From Zhengitettix transpicula (taxonomy: Eukaryota; Arthropoda; Insecta; Orthoptera; Tetrigidae), in NCBI GenBank assembly GCA_037074705.1, contig CM073596.1:12828501-12892500 (forward strand): a DNA stretch of 64,000 bases. Reading direction: 5' to 3'. The notes under the pieces were generated by a model. That model saw nothing but the letters and a program-made list of their open reading frames with translations. It was not told the DNA's origin and searched no databases. A program made the position numbers and the translations under genes. This document shows positions 11,241 through 23,569 of this stretch, piece after piece; position 1 is the first letter of the stretch, and every line of letters begins with the position of its first letter.

Positions 11241-11814
11241 TAATAAAGTCAGTTGTGAGAGAATCCTCCGCCGAGACAAAGTGTTTTGTGTCCGGAAGGC
11301 ATAGGAATCGTCTCTTGCTGAGTCTGATTGCTCGCCTTCGAATTGCCGAATATCCCGCCCTCGAGACTTTTCTCTCCGATATTTCACACCGTCAGCGGAA
11401 TCGTCGTTTCCGAAATGAAGAAAAGGACAAATACGAAAGGAAATGTGGCTGCAGCTCTGCAGTGTAAAATTGTGTCTGATTCGCAGTCGCATCCCGATCG
11501 ACTCAATCTCGTGAAAGAAATTTCATTTCACCCCACGGTTGTTCCTGGTCGCAGCTAATCGCGACAGTTTTATTCAGTCACGTCAATTATCGAATAAAAT
11601 TATATTATTTATAAGTTTGTCTAATTTTTGTAGTATTTTAAGTTTATTTTTTCGAATAATAGACACATTTTTATGAATTTCCTAAAGAAAATCCTTTGGG
11701 ATTCAAAGCCAGTTTATTTGATTTAATTTTAGAAATAAAGTGTTATACTTTTAAAGAAGATCTTTTATTAAAAAATTTCAAAAACGTTAAACTTACTTAT
11801 ATTACTTTTTCCAT
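11241..11814. other. Unclassified GC-richer patch 11250-11560
   Basis: Overlapping frames of 70-86 residues on both strands have no recognisable domain. Could be single-copy sequence. Confidence 0.3.
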
Positions 11815-12725
11815 GATAATATTTAATAGACATGAATTAAAGTTGGTTATAATATTTATCAGTGCTAAGTTAATAATCATAAACGTATGAACAAAAAATT
11901 TAAAAAAATAATTGATTAACTAACTGGCTAGAATAGAAAAAACTCGACAGGACCGGGAATCGAACCCAGGATATTTAACAGAAATTAATTAAAATTGCTT
12001 ATAATATTTATCAGTGCTAAGTCTGTCATGGTGAACGCGTGAGAAAAAATTTTAAAAAATAATTAATTAACCGACTACAATAAAAAAGTCAAAACATGAC
12101 CGGCAATCGAACCCAGGATATTTAATAGACATGAATTAAAATTACTTATAATATTTATCAGCTAAGTTAATCATCATAAAAGCATTAAAAAAAATTAAAA
12201 TAGATTGATTAACCGACTAGAATAGAAAAATTACATCAGCACGGGAATCGAACCCAGCATATTTAATAGACATGAACTAAAATTGCTTATAATATTTATC
12301 TGTGCTAAGTTTGACATGAAAAATGCTTTGAAATAAATATTGTAAAAATATTTGATTAACCTACTAGAATAAAAAAAATCATAACATGTCCGGGAATCAA
12401 ACCCAGGATATTTAACACAAAGGATTAAAATTGGTCCTAACTTCATCATGATGAACGCATGAAAAAAAAAAAATAATAATTGATTAACCGACTAGAATAG
12501 AAAAGTCTCGCCTGGACCGGGAATCGAACCCAGGATATTTAATAGATATGAATTAAAATTGGTTATAACATTTATAATTTCGTCATGATAAACACATAAA
12601 AATAAAAATATTTAAGAAATAATTGATTAACCGACTATGGAAGGAAAATTATTGACAGGACCGAGAATCGAATCCAGGATCACCGCTTAGAATGCGGTCG
12701 CTCTAACCTATGATACATCCTCGTC
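11815..12725. repeat. Tandem array of about 145-bp units with a tRNA T-arm relic
   Basis: Six units are recognised by GGGAATCGAACCCAGGATA-type blocks at about 11961, 12108, 12249, 12397, 12523 and 12667, spaced 125-149 bp. Each also has GATTAACCGACTAGAATAG and ATAATATTTATC-type blocks. The reverse complement of the block is a Pol III B-box/T-arm (GGTTCGATTCCCGG). Only the last unit continues into a full tRNA-like fold. Confidence 0.88.
12645..12725 (-). pseudogene. tRNA-like sequence (Arg-TCT-like) at the end of the array
   Basis: On the minus strand it reads a D-arm-like GGTTAGAGC, an anticodon arm CCGC-ATTCTAA-GCGG (loop giving TCT) and a T-arm with TTCGATTC. The acceptor stem does not pair well and the T-loop has a GG to GA change. 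It is more likely a tRNA-derived SINE head than a working tRNA gene. Confidence 0.5.
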
Positions 12726-12886
12726 TACTCACGGTCCTTTAGAAGATTTTTCTATCCATTGTATAGACCTAAAATTTACTGAATCTTAATCTTTAGGGCC
12801 CAATTTTGGGACTTCGTTTTTCTTATATTGCTTTATGTACATTCGCATCAACAGCTCCAGTTGTCAACGACGCAGTATGGGAAATC

Positions 12887-13006
12887 TTTTTTTTTTCTAG
12901 TCGGGGACTGATTAGCCTAGGTTTACTCTGACAGATGCCCTCGCTGGGATTCGAACCCGAGACCTCTGTATTGTGAGGCAGTCACGCTGGCCCCTACAAC
13001 ACAGGG
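12887..13006 (-). mobile_element. tRNA-derived SINE, head and short body
   Basis: On the minus strand it reads GTTGTAGGGGCCAGCGT, then ACAGAGGTCTC and GGGTTCGAATCCCAGC, nearly the same head as the SINE at 6839. An A-run follows near 12890. The body differs from the 6839 copy, so it may be a second subfamily or truncated. A poly-G run flanks it at about 13004. Confidence 0.7.
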
Positions 13007-14040
13007 GGGGGGGGGATCAGCCAGGACTGCATTGAAGTAGGAATACAATAATAAATTGTTAATTCAATAAATTATCCCAGTTTCGGCTCTAAACGTGGTG
13101 ATACTGGGTTCGATGACCGGTTCTTTTCAGATTTTTCTACCCTCACCTGTTAATAATATATTTTGAAAATATCTTTGCATACAATGCATTTTAAAGAACA
13201 AGCCGAATATAAATATTATTGAAATTAATCTGTGTTTCTGTGAAGTGAAATTTTGTTGAAATTAGGAAGTGAATTTAATTTTAAAACTATAAAAGATTTT
13301 TTATGTAATTTAATCACAAAGGAAATCCCAAGTACTTTTCCCTCCAAAATTCATAAACATGTCTTCAATTTTTTATTAAAAAAAAAGCTAGGCTTTAGAG
13401 CTGGGTTTAATTGAAAAAAAAATCCTACGGGTATTGTACAAGTTTTTTAAAATTGTTATGTACATTTAAATGATCTTCATAAAAGTCGTGAATATAATAA
13501 TATTGGATCAAATTTGTAATTATTTTAGGAAAATAGCAATGATCCATTTTGGATAATTACAGGGGGCGAAGTGCAAAGAATTTCCGTATCTGAAATTTTA
13601 TGGTAAAGGGGATTATGATAATTCATTTGTAAAGAATCCGTCCCTCACAAAGTCTCCGGATATAATATTCAAAATAAAGAAATATGGCGTAATATTACGA
13701 TATAGTTACGTAATCCTGTTTAAGTAGAAAATATATACTGTTGATATGGTTGTATACTCCGAAAAAATTCTTATAACTTGTTACTGACGTCCTTGATGGT
13801 CGTTTTTCTGTATAACTACGTGTGATTGGCTTACAAAACTATATTTTCAATCATTCAACTTCGTCTCAATGTTTAATTTTCCACGAGAGTTATAATCGCG
13901 TAATTTTCCCTTATTAAAATATTTTGTTGAAGACGAGAAGTTTAATTTCGATATGTAACATTTATTTGCATATTTTTGAGGATATTTACGGAATATTTAC
14001 GCTAATACGGGTGAATGTGCGGCTCGCCGTTTATTTGAAG
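13007..14040. other. AT-rich stretch, nothing recognised
   Basis: No frame, repeat or RNA signal is supported. Confidence 0.4.
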
Positions 14041-14360
14041 TTATAATGTTCATAAAGTTCCCGTGTCACAGGGTACCTGGAACGCAAGAAAGCGGCAGGA
14101 TGTCCGCACCCTTGCCTCTCTTAATGAAGTCCTATTTTTTTCTCTCTCTCTTTTCCTCCGACCCCCGCGTTCACGTGCATTTAATTTCGGTGCGTTTCTC
14201 TGTGCGCGCCACAGAAGGCGCTTTCATAAGGGCGGGTCAAGCGTATAAATAGCCGTCTCACCATTCTTCCCTGTTTGTTTTAAGCCCCCACCCTCGACTA
14301 TATTTTGATTTTTTTTCCCTTTTTTCTCCCCCCCCCCCTCCAGTTTCTACGTCTCGCAGC
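14041..14360 (+). promoter_or_regulatory. GC-richer patch with TATA-box-like site
   Basis: TATAAAT at 14244-14250 sits in GC-richer surroundings. There is no good initiator at the usual distance and no recognisable coding start downstream. A weak promoter candidate only. Confidence 0.2.
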
Positions 14361-14679
14361 GATCTGAGCTTCTTTTCATAAGAGGAGAGTGCAACGATAT
14401 TTGTGTTCGCAGGATTCAAAACAGACGTTCTTTCAATTCTGTATCGTCAAGAAATAGTTACACATCACAATGATGAGGTGCATTTTTTTTATTTTTCAGA
14501 TGTTATTCTACTCAGCCTGAAGAGGATGATGTTTTACAGAATTATAATTTTACGTTTGAAATTAATATTTACGACATTGAAAACACATGAGTTACTAATT
14601 TACCCCTTTTTTAACTTTTACGTCATGTTTATATCAGAAGGTTTGAAAGTATAACATTTTATATATAAAAATTGAAGAA
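14361..14679. other. Nothing recognised
   Basis: An 83-codon frame at 14403-14654 has no recognisable motif and lies in AT-rich DNA. Confidence 0.35.
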
Positions 14680-15062
14680 TCCATATAATAAAAAAAGAAT
14701 GTATATTTGTATGTATGTATGTATTTACGTTAATCCCTATACATACTTAAACGCGTGGACAGATTCCAACAAAAATTGGTACACATATTCTTCAAAACAC
14801 GAGAAAAAGTACTGTAGGGGTAAGAAACCCCTATCATAAATAGAGAAATAAATATAATTGAAAAATTATGTTAAATTACTGCGCATCAAGATACCACGAC
14901 GTCACATTCCAGGGTGACTACGCGACGATACTGCACAAAAAAGTAAATAGTTCCTTTTTTCGTAAGGATATAAAGCAGAAATATTTTGATTGAAGAAAAT
15001 TGATAATTTTATCCAGCAATACTCCATCGAATGATAATAAAAAACAATACAAAAGATTATAC
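14680..15062 (+). mobile_element. Helitron family A, 5' part
   Basis: It starts TCCATATAATAAAAAAAG at 14680 after an A and is collinear with other copies through the AATGATAATAAAAAACAATAC block. Homology then stops. It is 3'-truncated. Confidence 0.75.
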
Positions 15063-16630
15063 GATGTGTGGAACTAATTTTAATTTTAAAACCTTGACTT
15101 TTAAATGACTGACATGTCATAAATTTTGCCCAATTTTGTGTGTACTGAAGAAAACACAGAATGATGGTAAAATCAATACATATTTGTTAATCTCTATAAT
15201 TTCTAATAGACTTTTAATGTGATGAAACTGACGAATTATATCATGTGATATTCTTGAAATATTTTGGTTAAATGTGTACCTCATTATAATTTCACATATA
15301 TGATTCTAAATGTGTAAATAACGAGTTTCCGTGCATCGCTGGCTACTCAACTGGTATAAAACATAATAAAGCAATACTTTACTGAAAATTTAGTGACCTT
15401 TCTTGATGGACGTTAGAAAACCGTCCACTTTCTGTGAATAACATTGTTTTGTCAATCGAAACGTTGCGCGTTAAAGATTTCCTTCACAGACAATTTGTAA
15501 AATTGACTTGAAACTCTATGCATTATTATAAAGAATAAGTTATTGGGTGCTCTTGACTTCATACAGGAATGAAAACATTATGCACGATTCTTTGTTTACG
15601 GTCTTTAAGTCACGTTACGTATAATTTATTTTCGCACTTTCAAGATTTTTCGTTTTACTTATTTTTTGTTACTTCTAACGTAGTATTTAAAATATTACAG
15701 CCCATTAAAAATGAACGTAAGTCGGTTAAAGAGAATTTTATATGGTTTTTTTTAGTTTCGTGGATGTTAATTTTCAGAGAATACTTGCCCAAGATTTTTT
15801 TAAAAATTCGCGATTAATTCTCAAGATGGCGGAATGTAGTATGATAATTCTTAAAATATTTTTACGCCTCCACGTAACAACATTATAAATTTTCATAGAA
15901 ATCAGAACGCTCGTTTTCTTGTGAAAATCGATCAAAAGCAGTGTGATTGACAGGAATTTAAATAACTAATAAATAAATCACTCGATTCTAAGCCATGTAC
16001 AGACAGAGATATTATTTGCTTCAAACCGATATTTCATTTGTCACCAAGATAGATCGAGGGTTTTTTTTCAGGGCACGTTCCGAAGATTTGCACGTAGTTG
16101 TGGTCAGTTGAGGGAATGTTTGAAGAGAGACTGTAGAGTGGATTTAGCTATAAGCCATGTGCTCTCTGCCTGTAGTCACATGGAACGATTTCGATAAGCC
16201 GCTTTGATTATGAGACACTGTAATTCAGTTGCAGCGGAACTGAAGCACGGAAGCCTTTTTTTTTTTTGACGATCGCCGTCCCCACGATTTAAAAAGAACG
16301 ACGGTAATGCAATCTGCGTGCTCGCTTTAATTACGTCTCTCTCCTGGAAGGTTGACGATGGCTTGACGAGTATTGATGGGGGAGGGGGACTGAGTGTTGT
16401 CTGACGTTTTGCAAATCGGCTTAGGCCCTAATCAGTTTAACTGCACCCCCCCCGCACGCTCGCTATTGGCTGCCGATACAAACTCTGCATCCGCAACAAA
16501 CTACCTGTAGACGCAGAACCTCTATACGAACTTTTGCTAACAAACGCAGTGCAATTTCATTGCTCCCTAGAATATGTATTAATTTTACGACAATACTTGT
16601 CGTGCATATCTTTAAAATAAGAACAAGGGA
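15063..16630. other. Unclassified; GC-richer patch 16060-16500
   Basis: No domain or repeat was recognised. The 16060-16500 segment is less AT-rich and could be single-copy. The 82-codon frame at 15569-15817 is phenylalanine-rich and looks like chance. Confidence 0.3.
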
Positions 16631-18065
16631 GCCGAGTGAGTATTCAATTTTAGAAACTCAGTGAAAAGTGTATGAGAAGGTCAATTTTATTTCGAATCCA
16701 ATAACAATCGGATACACCCTTGGAACGAAAGCTGTGTTGCGTGATGCATTCCAAAAAGGAGTAAATGAGAAGCAAATACTGACTCCAACTAATAAATAGA
16801 TAATTTTTATATTATATTATATACAATATTATGTTCCATTGTAAAGTTCTTTTCTATCTTACTGTTAAAACTCTGAAAAACCTCCAAACTGATGTAAATA
16901 TATTTTGTCGTGACCTACGTCCTCTCATGAAATTTTTTCTTACTACTTGTAAGACAATCTGTGTTGATTAGAGACTTAAGTACCTTTCTTTTTATAAATT
17001 GAGAGAAAAGTGTATGTGAGGGTCAATTTTATTTCGAATCCAAAAAAAATCTGATACACCCTCGGAACGAAAGCTGTGCTGCGTGATGCATTCCAAAAAG
17101 GAATAAATGAGAAGTAAATACTCACTCCAACTAATAAATAGATAAAAAAAAATTATTATAGGTCGATATGTCAATATACAATATTATGTAAGATTATTTT
17201 CTATGTTACTGTTAAAACTCTGAAAAAAACTCAAAACTGATGTAAATATATTTTGTTGTGATCTACGTCCTCCCAAGAAATTGTTTCTTACTACTTGTAA
17301 GACAATCTGTGCTGATTAGAAACTCCAGTACCATTTTTTTATATAAATTGAGCGAAAAGTGTATGTGAGGGTCAATTTTATTTCGAATCCAATAAAAATC
17401 GGATACACCCTCGGAATGAAAGCTGTGTTGCGTGATGCATTCCGAAAAGGGGTAAATGAGAAATAAATACTCACACGAACTAATAAATAGATACTTTTTA
17501 TTTTATAGGTCGATATGTCTATATGCAATATTATGTTCCATTGTAAAGTTCTTTTCTGACTTACTGTTAAAACTCTGAAAAAACTCCAAACTGATGTAAA
17601 TATAGTTTGTTGTGACCTTCGTCCTCTCGAGAACTTTTTCTTACTACTTGTAAAGCAATCTGTGTTGACTGGAAACTACAGTATCATGTTTTCTTTGTTG
17701 TTTTTTATATACTGAACGAAAAATGTATCTGAGGGTCAATTTTATATCGAAGCCAGTAAAACTCGGATACACCGTCGGAGCGAAAGCTGTGTTGCGTGAT
17801 GCATTCCAAAAAGGAGTTAATCAGAAGTAAATACACACTCCAACTAATAAATAGATAATTTTTATATTATAGGTCCAAAATTCCGTATGTAAAATTATGT
17901 TCTATTATTAAGTTCTTTACTATATTACTGTTAAAACTCTGAAAAATTCCAACCTGATGATATTTTGTTGTGACCTACGTCCTCTGAATAAAAAATTTTC
18001 TTACTACTTGTAAGACAATCTGTGTTGATTGGTACCCTGTTTTTTTTAAAAAAAAAATTGACTGA
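16631..18065. repeat. Tandem repeat of about 350-bp units, four copies plus a partial
   Basis: The GGTCAATTTTAT block recurs at 16679, 17021, 17370 and 17734 (spacings 342, 349, 364). Each unit also has CGAAAGCTGTGTTGCGTGATG, CTGTTAAAACTCTGAAAAA and CTTACTACTTGTAA(G) blocks. A fifth unit starts and fades near 18065. Frames of 60-75 residues on the minus strand recur because the unit recurs, not because they are genes. Confidence 0.9.
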
Positions 18066-18380
18066 ATAAAGGTATATAAATGTCTAAAAAAAGTTTTTGG
18101 ATGTATTGATATGATGTGCTGTAGAGTATTACGGAATAAGTGGGTGAGTGTAAATTCATGAAAAATACTGAAAAGCACTAGATAATGGAAAATCCCGATC
18201 AATATTTCATCAAATAATTACAACTATGTAAATCTCGAAGTCCAGTTTCCCAAATATTTTTTGTAGAGATTTATGGCGATATACTTGATAACTGCTTTTC
18301 CAGTCATACCGAAATAGTTCACATAGAGTCTGAAATATGTCTTTGTTGCTTTCAGTCTGTACGTTTTAATCTTCCGACTA
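18066..18380. other. Nothing recognised
   Basis: AT-rich, with no supported feature. Confidence 0.35.
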
Positions 18381-18930
18381 GTTTTGCAATATCTGTGTTT
18401 ACCACGTTTGCCCTTCTGTAACTTTCTGACCGTGGTTTCTAGTTTTGTGTTCTCCTTCGGTCGTCGCTCGTACTGCGTGAAATATGAAGACAGTTCCTGT
18501 GGCTTTAGGGAGCCCTTTGACGGTCTGATTCTGCGTACCCGGAGTTTGCCAAGTTCCCCGCCGATACGTCACAATGGAGCTTTGTTGTGGATCCTTCCCC
18601 TGTAGTAGTGGACGCCGTTCCACTGGCCATTATTAATGTCGGGAGTGTTTGTCAAAACTGGCGGCGTCTGGCGTCTCGGAAGGTGGAAGCCTCGCATTAA
18701 GGGTCCCTTCAGGGACAAGGCGCATTAACAAGCGGCCGCTACTTAGGCTGGATTAGGGTTGCTTTGTCCTGGCTACCTGAGGCGGCTCACTATAGCGCCA
18801 CAGACGAAATTGCAACTTGCACGTGATTGACAGCTTAGCTTATGCCCTGGAAACCACTTTCCGTTGCCATGGTGACGGACAATCGCAGAAAGCTTCAACG
18901 GTTCCAGTGCCATGCCAAATAAGACCGCAC
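18381..18930. promoter_or_regulatory. GC-richer island with RFX X-box-like site
   Basis: GTTGCC-AT-GGTGAC at 18863-18876 fits the RFX X-box pattern (RYYNYY-N1-3-RRNRAC). The surrounding 550 bp is distinctly less AT-rich than its flanks. No exon was recognised, and overlapping 73-74-codon frames on both strands lack motifs. Confidence 0.3.
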
Positions 18931-19560
18931 CAAAGACTTCTGTAAAATCATTTAATATAACAACCTCTATAAGAGATCATGTACCTCATAAATATTTAAT
19001 TATAATTTATAAAAGGCATCTTAATAGGTGGCATTTATATGGAATCAAACCTTCACGGCTAAACCATTGAATAAATCTTCAGTCCTATTAATTATCAATT
19101 GAAAAACATTTTCAGATTAAAAACCTAATATACACAGTTCATCCCTTAATTAATCACATTAACAAACAGAAATATGTGCCTATAAATTCTAGACTGAATT
19201 TTTTCCCCATTATGAGATGAAACATATTAGTTATATTTCTGTTCATCTCTGAACAAGTGAATAATTATTTAACGATGATGGGAAGCACCGAGTTTGTTAT
19301 TTAGCATCGTGTTTATTATAAATTCATTCATAGTCTATTCACCCTCAACTTTATTAAATTATTAATTTTTTTAAGTGCTTCAATTCTGTAGTCGTAGACA
19401 AAAGAAAAAGAGCAAACTATTCTGATAACTGGACAGATATTCTCCCATTTATAAAAATTTAACTAATAATGAAAAAAAATTATTTTGGTAAAACTTTAAC
19501 ACTGAATATCAGTAGGAATTTTATAGTATATTCTGTTTTATCCAGAATTGGTTCCGGCGT
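18931..19560. other. AT-rich stretch, nothing recognised
   Basis: No supported feature. Confidence 0.4.
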
Positions 19561-19591
19561 GACGAGTGTATGAATGAGGGAACAGTAAAGC

Positions 19592-19963
19592 TTGAGATGG
19601 TCGTTTGCTATGTTACTTGGTGGTCATGACGTACGGAAGAAGACATTTATCTTCAGAGGACACAAAGTGATGACGGGCCGGGTGGAGGAAATTGCAAGTG
19701 ACAAGGTTACTCCAAGGTCGTTGTGGGGACGTCCGTCCACTTATCATAAAACCGCGGCCATCGAAGACGCCGTAATGAAATTCCCCAAGACGACGGTGAT
19801 ACATGACAGAGCTGACGGTGGTGGCCATCAGCTAATGAAATTTCCGCCGCCCACCCCTAAAGTGCCTCAGGTACAGACACCTCAACTGGCAACAATGGCT
19901 ATGCGCGTTTCCGTGGAAACGGCGCGGTTGCTTCGAGCCCATTTGCTGTCCACAGGACAGTGA
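19592..19963 (+). CDS. Unrecognised 123-codon frame (doubtful)
   Basis: This is one of the longest open frames outside repeats, in a GC-richer patch. The product would have an N-terminal RKKTFIFRGHK stretch and a Pro-rich PPPTPKVPQVQTP segment. No domain, signal peptide or membrane segment was recognised. No splice or promoter context supports it, and the opposite strand is also partly open. It could be an exon fragment or chance. Confidence 0.15.
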   Translation: MRWSFAMLLGGHDVRKKTFIFRGHKVMTGRVEEIASDKVTPRSLWGRPSTYHKTAAIEDAVMKFPKTTVIHDRADGGGHQLMKFPPPTPKVPQVQTPQLATMAMRVSVETARLLRAHLLSTGQ

Positions 19964-19979
19964 TACCTTCCCGCGTAAC

Positions 19980-20800
19980 ACAAAAAAATCGTCGAAATGA
20001 GGTGCATATTCGAACCATTCTACAATTATCATTAATACTTTAATTATCATTAATACTTTAATCATAAATTAATCCCCCAATATAAAAATTTAAATTTTTA
20101 GTAAAACCATTTTTTTTGAACACAGCGTAAATGTGTTATTTTTATTAATTTACATTACAATTATTTTTTAAAAAATGCTTTTAAAAAAGCTTACAACTTC
20201 TGGATATTTAATAACCATTTGTAACATTCAATTTTATAGTTTCCCATAAAATACGTATCTAAAATCGTAAATATTCAAGCATAAATTAAATTAAAATTCA
20301 ACTAAGACATTTTAACAGTAAATATCGCCATTAATTGATTAATTGCTAAATAATATTTTTATCAATTAAATATCAATATAAAAATAAATAGAATATTTTT
20401 AGTTATGTTATTAAGATAGCTTTGAGTGTGAAATGAATAATTTACATGTCATTCTAAAAACATATATTTATTCTAGTATCATATGATCGGATTGCAAACA
20501 GACTTACGTGGACTAATTCCTCTAAATGTTCTATCCCTTATTGTATGAGTCAAAAATTGCTTCTGTGTGTGCTAAAAGGTACAAAGAAATGTCAAATGCT
20601 AAAAATATGTAGACGGAAGCCTGATGTCTGGGAATTCGAAAAAAATGTTACAGATTAAACCCCCACGTTTTATATGTCTTGGTAACACAATTTGCATCTT
20701 AATACAAGTGAAAATATATTTACAATTCCCGTATATTTTTCATATTACAAAATTTTATCAGCCTTCACATTTTTATCCTTGAGCTGGACCTCTAATTTTA
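19980..20800. other. AT-rich stretch, nothing recognised
   Basis: No supported feature. A short TA run lies at 20804-20821, next to the LTR start. Confidence 0.4.
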
Positions 20801-20821
20801 ACAATATATATATATATATAT

Positions 20822-21847
20822 TGTAGAGACTACAAATATGTAATGAAATATTAATAAATTGATTCGTTAATATTTGGTGGCGTAACTTTGAGGCGACAGC
20901 ACTGTAAAAAAAACAGCATTCTTTGGCGCGCGAATGGAGAGACGATAATGGTTGATAGGTGTATTGTCGAAAAGGCATATAGGACGCTCGGAGTTTTAGC
21001 TCAGGGCAGTAAAGACTTAGATAGTCAGAAAACGTAGATATTCAGAGAACAAAGTGTGTTTTGGAGCCTGCGGATAACTGAGATATTCAGAGAGCTGCGT
21101 TTGGAGGTCTTGACGAAACGATCAAAGTATAGTCGGAGAGTGTGCGTGTGTTGTGAGAAACAGTCAGTTAAAGGTTGTCGAATTCAGTAAAGTATAGGCT
21201 AAAGATAATCAGGTTTTTTTTATTAAAGATTTTCCACAGCAAACTGAACCTGACAATACGAATTCATCAAAGTAAAAAGGCACCCAAAATCTTGGAAAAT
21301 GAGACAAGAATAAAATCAGTGCTATGGCCTGTCTATGAAATTTAGTGTTCTATAAAAACTAAATAGTCACGTGTGCACAAACCAGAACAACTGTAAATAA
21401 ATGGTAAGTAAAAAAATACTTTCTTCTGTAAACCTTTACGTAAATATTGTTTACCACCAGATTTATATAACTTTGCCAGATTTATATAACTTTTCAGATT
21501 TCTAATACTTTTTTTATTGGTATAAAAATTTATTATTGTAAATTTAAATTCATTTTTTTACTGTATTATTAGAGGCCCGATAACCGGCCCTGAAAGATAG
21601 ATTCTCATAAAAGCTGGGGCAGTTACTGAGGAATATAAAATCTAAATTCAACGAAGACTGAATTTATCAAATCAATAACTTTTTTATATTTTTAAAATAT
21701 TGGCTTAATTTCGATTTCCTTCCTTTTTTCAATTTAATTTAAAGTCTTTACCACATTATTTGGCTCTCCAACGTGGGGCTTGTTTTTATAATATTTGTTG
21801 TATACTACATAATTTAGCTTGTTCATTTTAATATTTTGTAAACCACA
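20822..21847 (+). mobile_element. Collapsed LTR element: LTR, primer-binding site, tip of second LTR
   Basis: The LTR runs from TGTAGAGAC at 20822 to about ACCACA at 21755. It is followed at 21761 by TGGCTCTCCAACGTGGGGC, close to a tRNA-Lys-type primer-binding site. About 70 bases later a second ACCACA at 21842-21847 ends directly against an (AT)n tract, and the left end also abuts (AT)n. No gag or pol remains. Flanking ATAT could be the target duplication but cannot be told from the microsatellite. Confidence 0.65.
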
Positions 21848-21875
21848 ATATATATATATATATATATATATATAC
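21848..21875. repeat. (AT)n microsatellite
   Basis: An AT run adjoining the LTR end. Confidence 0.9.
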
Positions 21876-23569
21876 ATTCAAAATTTTAACATCATTACTA
21901 ATATATTTTTTTACATGATGAAATCATGAAGTACTGGATGAAACGTCGTACATGTGTAGGTGTTTTATTGTTTATGTACTTCCAATTTCAGCGGTTCTCC
22001 AAAGAAATCCGAAATTTAAATACTCTGACATATCTTTCCGAAAATATCAGTCACGAAATAAATTTTCGTTGCTCTATAAATAAAGATATTGTTGGCTCAG
22101 CACGCTTTGACCGATCAATGGCTTTGTAAAAGCTGCACTCTGCTATTAGTTTTTTTGTTGTTGAGATTATCTAATGGCCATATTGAATTTGCGTTAAAAG
22201 CCTACAATTACGAAATGGCTCATCGGTTAAGGGTCGTCGGAGAGTATTTGTCGACCTCTACTAAGTGTACTTAATTTCGTCCCATAATAATCAAATACTT
22301 TATTTCCAATTTCCTGTTAGAGAAATATTTTCCGCTGTCGTCTCACAATGATGAACGTGAGTCCACTTATTTCAGTCTTTATCTTAATGCTTTGTTAAGT
22401 ATTATTTTCTCATATTAATTACTCCTTTGCATCGTTTCTTGTTCATTCGGTCGATTTCAGTAAACCTGACTGTTTCCATTTCCTCCCTGTCTTAAGAATA
22501 TTCACATGACATTATTACCTGATATTCACCATCCGCATAGCAGAAATCCTCGAGTATTACCATCTCCTTTGTCCTTTTGTGAGTTAGCCACTTTAATACT
22601 GCTGTCGTCCCCTTCCATACCGCTCACAAGACGTCTAAAGTCGAGTCGTTTTTTTTCTCGTAGCATTGCATCGCTATTATATGCTCCCCTCATTTTTTTT
22701 CACCCTTAGTTTGCGTCCCTTCCTTACGAAATGACGCCAAACTTCTGTAGCTTTGCGTAAGTTTTCCCGAAGCTTTTTGGGTTTCCATTCAATGTCAAAT
22801 GAAGGTTCTTACAGTTAGTCAAAAGATGCGTCCGTGAAGCGGAATATTCTCCATCTTTTGAGGGCTCCGAATTTGCGAGTTTCAAGCAAGAAAAGATAAT
22901 ACTTGCGTCATAATTGGCTCGGAGAGACAGAACTAACTCCACTTTACAGTTTTATATAACTGTCGATTGTCAGAAATTTAGTAACGTTATAAAAGCGTCT
23001 CGACTTCAGGTTTAACGCTTTTATATATTTTTACACACACGGAATGCTTAAATACGTTTTTATGTGAATGTTTCTTTTTAATTACAATAAAGTATATTCA
23101 ATGGCCATATAACAGAATTTATATTATTAAAATCTTGTTAAAAAAGTATTTTTTATTTAACAGTCCTTTTTTGGCATTAATTTCTACTACATTAAGGCTA
23201 AAGTATGACTTAAAGCTAATTCTTGAAGTTATAAACGTTTCTAACTTATTAAGACAAGCCTTTACGTAAGAGAAGGTGTAAATAAATTCACTAAAAAGTT
23301 GATAAAAAAAATTTAAAAAATTGGATTAATAAAATTGGTCGTTAAATAAATCTTTTAATGTTTATGCACTGTTTTTAACGTTTTCTTTCATAATTCAATT
23401 ATTCATAATTCGTAATTCAATTTACTTCTTAAGGACGAATGTCAAACCTTGTACGTGTAACTATAAATTTGTTATTAAAAATATAACGGGGTAAGTTTAA
23501 TGACGAAAAATAAGGCCGTAACTTTTAATTATATACACGTTGAACAAGTCCTGAAACATGTTAGTCTAA
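21876..23569. other. Unclassified stretch
   Basis: Frames at 21926-22129, 22506-22709 and, on the minus strand, 22724-22942 (73 codons) show no recognisable domain. The 22480-22940 part is slightly GC-richer and might be single-copy. Nothing firmer can be said. Confidence 0.3.

Noticed and set aside
11941..12690. CRISPR-like array
   Set aside because: Repeats are about 145 bp and diverged with no unique spacers, and the sequence is eukaryotic.
12645..12725. Functional tRNA-Arg gene
   Set aside because: The acceptor stem does not pair well and the T-arm has a change; the neighbouring truncated units point to a SINE head.
14244..14250. TATA box as a gene promoter
   Set aside because: No initiator at the right spacing and no exon follows; kept only as a weak feature.
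16992..18202. Recurring minus-strand frames that look alike
   Set aside because: They recur because the 350-bp tandem unit recurs; the frame is broken in some units.
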